From contig JAJTGG010000003.1 of the NCBI GenBank assembly GCA_021299355.1, positions 1 through 52,095 on the forward strand: a DNA stretch of 52,095 nt, written 5' to 3'. Position 1 is the first letter of the stretch. Every line of letters starts with the position of its first letter. The notes under the pieces are model-generated. The model was not told the DNA's origin, searched no databases, and saw nothing but the letters and a program-made list of their open reading frames with translations. Position numbers and translations under genes: made by a program. Source of the DNA: Lysobacteraceae bacterium. GTDB lineage: Bacteria > Pseudomonadota > Gammaproteobacteria > Xanthomonadales > Xanthomonadaceae. This document shows positions 50,120 to 52,095 of this stretch, piece after piece.

Positions 50120-50767
50120 TCAGGGTTTCGGCGCTGTTTCGGAGTTCTGCGTCGATTCGCCCATGTCGATGTTGATGCTGTCCGCAGCGTTCACGCTGCA
50201 GCCATCCTTGCCTTGTTCCACAGTCATCGGTTCGGGTTTGAACTGTGGCAGGGCCGTGGTCAGTTTTTTCTCGATGGCTTGCAATTCAAGCGCGCTGGCA
50301 CAGAGCCTGTCGGCGACGAGCTTGATATTGCCGGCCTTGGCTTCTACCGACTTTTCGATTTCAGCCTCGTTCTTGCCGCTGATGATGCCGCCGATGGCGC
50401 TGCCGATGGCCTGGGTCGCCAATTTTGCGCTTTCCTTGCCGATTTCCAAACCCTGCATCGCGATCTGCTTGGTTGCGGCATAGTACTGTTTGGTGAGTTC
50501 ACGTTGTTGCGAGCTCAGCGTCACCGCTTGTCCGGCAATGCTGAGATCGCCGTTTGCGGTGATGGTCGCCTTGCCGCCGTCCTGCATCGTTATGGTGATG
50601 TCGGTCAGGTCGGCTTTGACTTCGGTAATGGCTTTGTGCATGTCGGTTTCGATGCCCTTGGCGACTTCGGCTTTAATGCCTTCGACGGTCTGCGCGGTGT
50701 TGTCGACATTGCAGGCGGCGAGCATTACGGTCAGCAGGGCCAGTGGCAGATAGCGGGTGGTTTTCAT
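50120..50767 (-). CDS. DUF2884 (YggN)-like lipoprotein
   Basis: The 215-residue product has a lipoprotein signal (LAAC, Cys19), so it is probably anchored in the envelope. After it come a beta-rich region (MQDGGKATITANGDLSIAGQ), the QQRELTKQYYAATKQI stretch and an Ala/Gly-rich helix (IGSAIGGIISG). Two more cysteines lie in RLCASALEL and DGCSV. This layout resembles YggN/DUF2884 proteins, whose function is unknown. The ATG at 50767 is chosen for the signal sequence. The ABC permease gene ends 68 bases upstream on the same strand, so they may be co-transcribed. Confidence 0.8.
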   Translation of the reverse strand: MKTTRYLPLALLTVMLAACNVDNTAQTVEGIKAEVAKGIETDMHKAITEVKADLTDITITMQDGGKATITANGDLSIAGQAVTLSSQQRELTKQYYAATKQIAMQGLEIGKESAKLATQAIGSAIGGIISGKNEAEIEKSVEAKAGNIKLVADRLCASALELQAIEKKLTTALPQFKPEPMTVEQGKDGCSVNAADSINIDMGESTQNSETAPKP

Positions 50768-50834
50768 GGTCGGGTCTTTCCTTTGATGATTCCGGTGAAA
50801 CCGTGGCGGAAAATCCGCCCCGGCACGTGACATC

Positions 50835-51803
50835 TTAGCCTTCGTCGCGGTAGCGACGCATTCTGACCGCTCCGGCGAGGAAGACCAGTCCGATGACGAC
50901 ACCGATCCAGAGATTGGCCGTGCCCAGCAGGCTGTAGGTATTGGCGAGCAGCACGCTGACGGCATTGTCCGGATTCATGTTGACGTTGGTTTCGGCGACC
51001 TGGCCGAGCCAGGATCCGGGAAACACGCTGCCCAGACCGCGGGCCACAATGATTTTCCAGTAGCTTTCCAGCACGAAGGGAGAGCCGGCAAGGGCATTCA
51101 CCCAGGTCAGGATGACACCACCGACCACCGGGACACCGACTGCCCACAGGAAGGGTTTGGTCTTGGCCCAGCTGGACACGAACATCAGGTAGCCGACGGT
51201 CGGCAGCGCCCACAGAACATAAACCGGGATGAAGCTGACGATCTGCGCGATGACCAGATAGAAGTTGGTATCGCCCAGCACCAGGCCGAACAGGTTCAGG
51301 CCATGGAACGCCGCCAGCACCATCAGGGTGAACAGAACCACCAGGGACAGCGCCAGAGCGAAAGCAATGGCAATGATCGGGCCGACCACCAGGGCCGTCA
51401 GGGCCTTGGAAACCACGGTGTCGCGGTCGGAAACCGGCAGCGATTTCCAGAACAGGATGCTTCGGTCCTTGCGTTCGTCATACAGACAGCCGAGGCAGTA
51501 GAAGAACACCACGAAGCCGAGGGTGAACATCAACGGCATGGCCACGGCCGGGTAACCGACAGCTAAACCTTTGGCGAACTCGATCTTCTGCGGATCGGAG
51601 ATGTCGTTGAGGGCCAGTTGCAGGTTGATGGCGGCATTGTTGCCATCCAGATGGAAGCTGCCTTGGCTGCCTGCCACGGTCGCAAACAGCATGGAACCGA
51701 TGGTCAGCAGAGCCAAAAGCCCGGAAACCACCACCGGCGCCCAGAAGAAGCCGCCTTTGTGTTCCCAGTACTCGCGTTTCAAAAGCCATTTCATCGTGTT
51801 CAT
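50835..51803 (-). CDS. ABC-2 type transporter permease
   Basis: The 322-residue product is an integral inner-membrane protein with about six hydrophobic segments. It opens with KREYWEHKGGFFWAPVV, then shows a long extracytoplasmic loop, FFYCLGCLYDERKDRSILFWKSLPVSD (an amphipathic coupling stretch) and a last membrane span ahead of a basic tail (RMRRYRDEG). This pattern fits ABC-2 exporters of unknown cargo. Its ATG overlaps the ATPase stop by 4 bases. Confidence 0.88.
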   Translation of the reverse strand: MNTMKWLLKREYWEHKGGFFWAPVVVSGLLALLTIGSMLFATVAGSQGSFHLDGNNAAINLQLALNDISDPQKIEFAKGLAVGYPAVAMPLMFTLGFVVFFYCLGCLYDERKDRSILFWKSLPVSDRDTVVSKALTALVVGPIIAIAFALALSLVVLFTLMVLAAFHGLNLFGLVLGDTNFYLVIAQIVSFIPVYVLWALPTVGYLMFVSSWAKTKPFLWAVGVPVVGGVILTWVNALAGSPFVLESYWKIIVARGLGSVFPGSWLGQVAETNVNMNPDNAVSVLLANTYSLLGTANLWIGVVIGLVFLAGAVRMRRYRDEG

Positions 51804-52095
51804 GCGTAGGTTCCTTTCATGGTGGCGACAAACAGATCGGCGATGCCTGGCGTTTTCATGTCGCCCAGCGGCGCCAGGGTGGAGCGGTTGATGCCGTCGA
51901 ACAGGAAAACGGTCTTGCCGAACACCGATCGTTCGTCGATCGGACCGAGCGCCTTGGCAGCGGCGTAATGTTCGGAACCGACCATCACTTCGGTAAAGCG
52001 TTCGGCGATTTCATCCATGCTGGTGTTCAGCGTGATCTTGCCTTCGCGGATGAAGATCAGATCACTGAGGATGTGCTCGATTTCCTCGACCTGGT
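51800..52095 (-). CDS. ABC transporter ATPase, C-terminal 97 residues (cut by right edge)
   Basis: The frame enters from the right edge and ends at 51800. The visible part opens with QVEEIEHILSDLIFIREGKI, the stretch just after the H-loop in ABC-2 exporter ATPases, so Walker A, signature and Walker B lie outside the window. A short regulatory C-terminal domain follows. It overlaps the permease start by 4 bases, and the pair forms one exporter. Confidence 0.88.
   Translation of the reverse strand, partial: QVEEIEHILSDLIFIREGKITLNTSMDEIAERFTEVMVGSEHYAAAKALGPIDERSVFGKTVFLFDGINRSTLAPLGDMKTPGIADLFVATMKGTYA

Overview
This window looks like core chromosome from a gammaproteobacterium, most likely of the Lysobacterales (Xanthomonadales). 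The evidence is gene order and sequence: rpoE-rseA-rseB-mucD-lepA-lepB-DUF4845-rnc-era-recO runs unbroken, nagZ-hpt-mtnP and smc-zipA-ligA are intact blocks, mtnA sits directly before gyrA, and GyrA carries Gln at position 83 (E. coli numbering), which I recall as native to Stenotrophomonas/Xanthomonas-type GyrA. The DNA is moderately GC-rich throughout. I see no transposase, integrase, phage gene, CRISPR array, tRNA or rRNA. I cannot name the genus.

Layout. 1-6.4 kb: metG (cut by the left edge) diverges from apbC-dcd; then a small gene remnant, a deiodinase-like nitroreductase and a HIT protein, rimO and greB. 6.5-10.1 kb: a secreted MltD-type lytic transglycosylase converges on a FadB/FadJ-type beta-oxidation enzyme. 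10.2-19.3 kb: the sigma-E envelope-stress cluster runs into the lepA-recO cluster, with many start/stop overlaps. 19.2-25.0 kb: an orphan REC-Hpt protein, rlmD, a CYTH protein, nagZ, hpt and mtnP, then csp, yciI and bolA. 25.2-36.9 kb: smc, zipA, ligA, epmA, one unrecognised gene on the minus strand, mtnA and gyrA. 36.9-39.9 kb: a short fragment, a peroxiredoxin, a DnaJ-like co-chaperone, a PilH-like receiver and an AcuI/YhdH-type reductase. 40.0-45.5 kb: lpdA, sucB and sucA (2-oxoglutarate dehydrogenase, all minus). 45.6-52.1 kb: a GNAT acetyltransferase, roxA, purB, fumC, a DUF2884-like lipoprotein and an ABC exporter (permease plus the end of its ATPase, cut by the right edge).

How the genes work together. 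Envelope stress: RpoE is held by RseA/RseB, and MucD degrades misfolded periplasmic proteins; a sigma-E type promoter lies upstream of rpoE. Cell-wall turnover: MltD-like and NagZ. Purine and methylthio salvage: MtnP (predicted methylthioinosine phosphorylase) would release hypoxanthine for the adjacent Hpt and methylthioribose-1-phosphate for MtnA 9 kb away. Chromosome and division: Smc, ZipA, LigA, GyrA. Translation quality: MetG, RimO, LepA, Era, Rnc, RlmD, EpmA, RoxA.

I found no multi-gene system that I would call undescribed. The best leads are small regulatory structures: a perfect palindrome inside the csp promoter spacer, long inverted repeats before gyrA and cbpA, and back-to-back promoters between fadJ and rpoE. 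There are also two apparent gene remnants and one conserved-looking gene of unknown function. No gene-free stretch is longer than about 220 bases.
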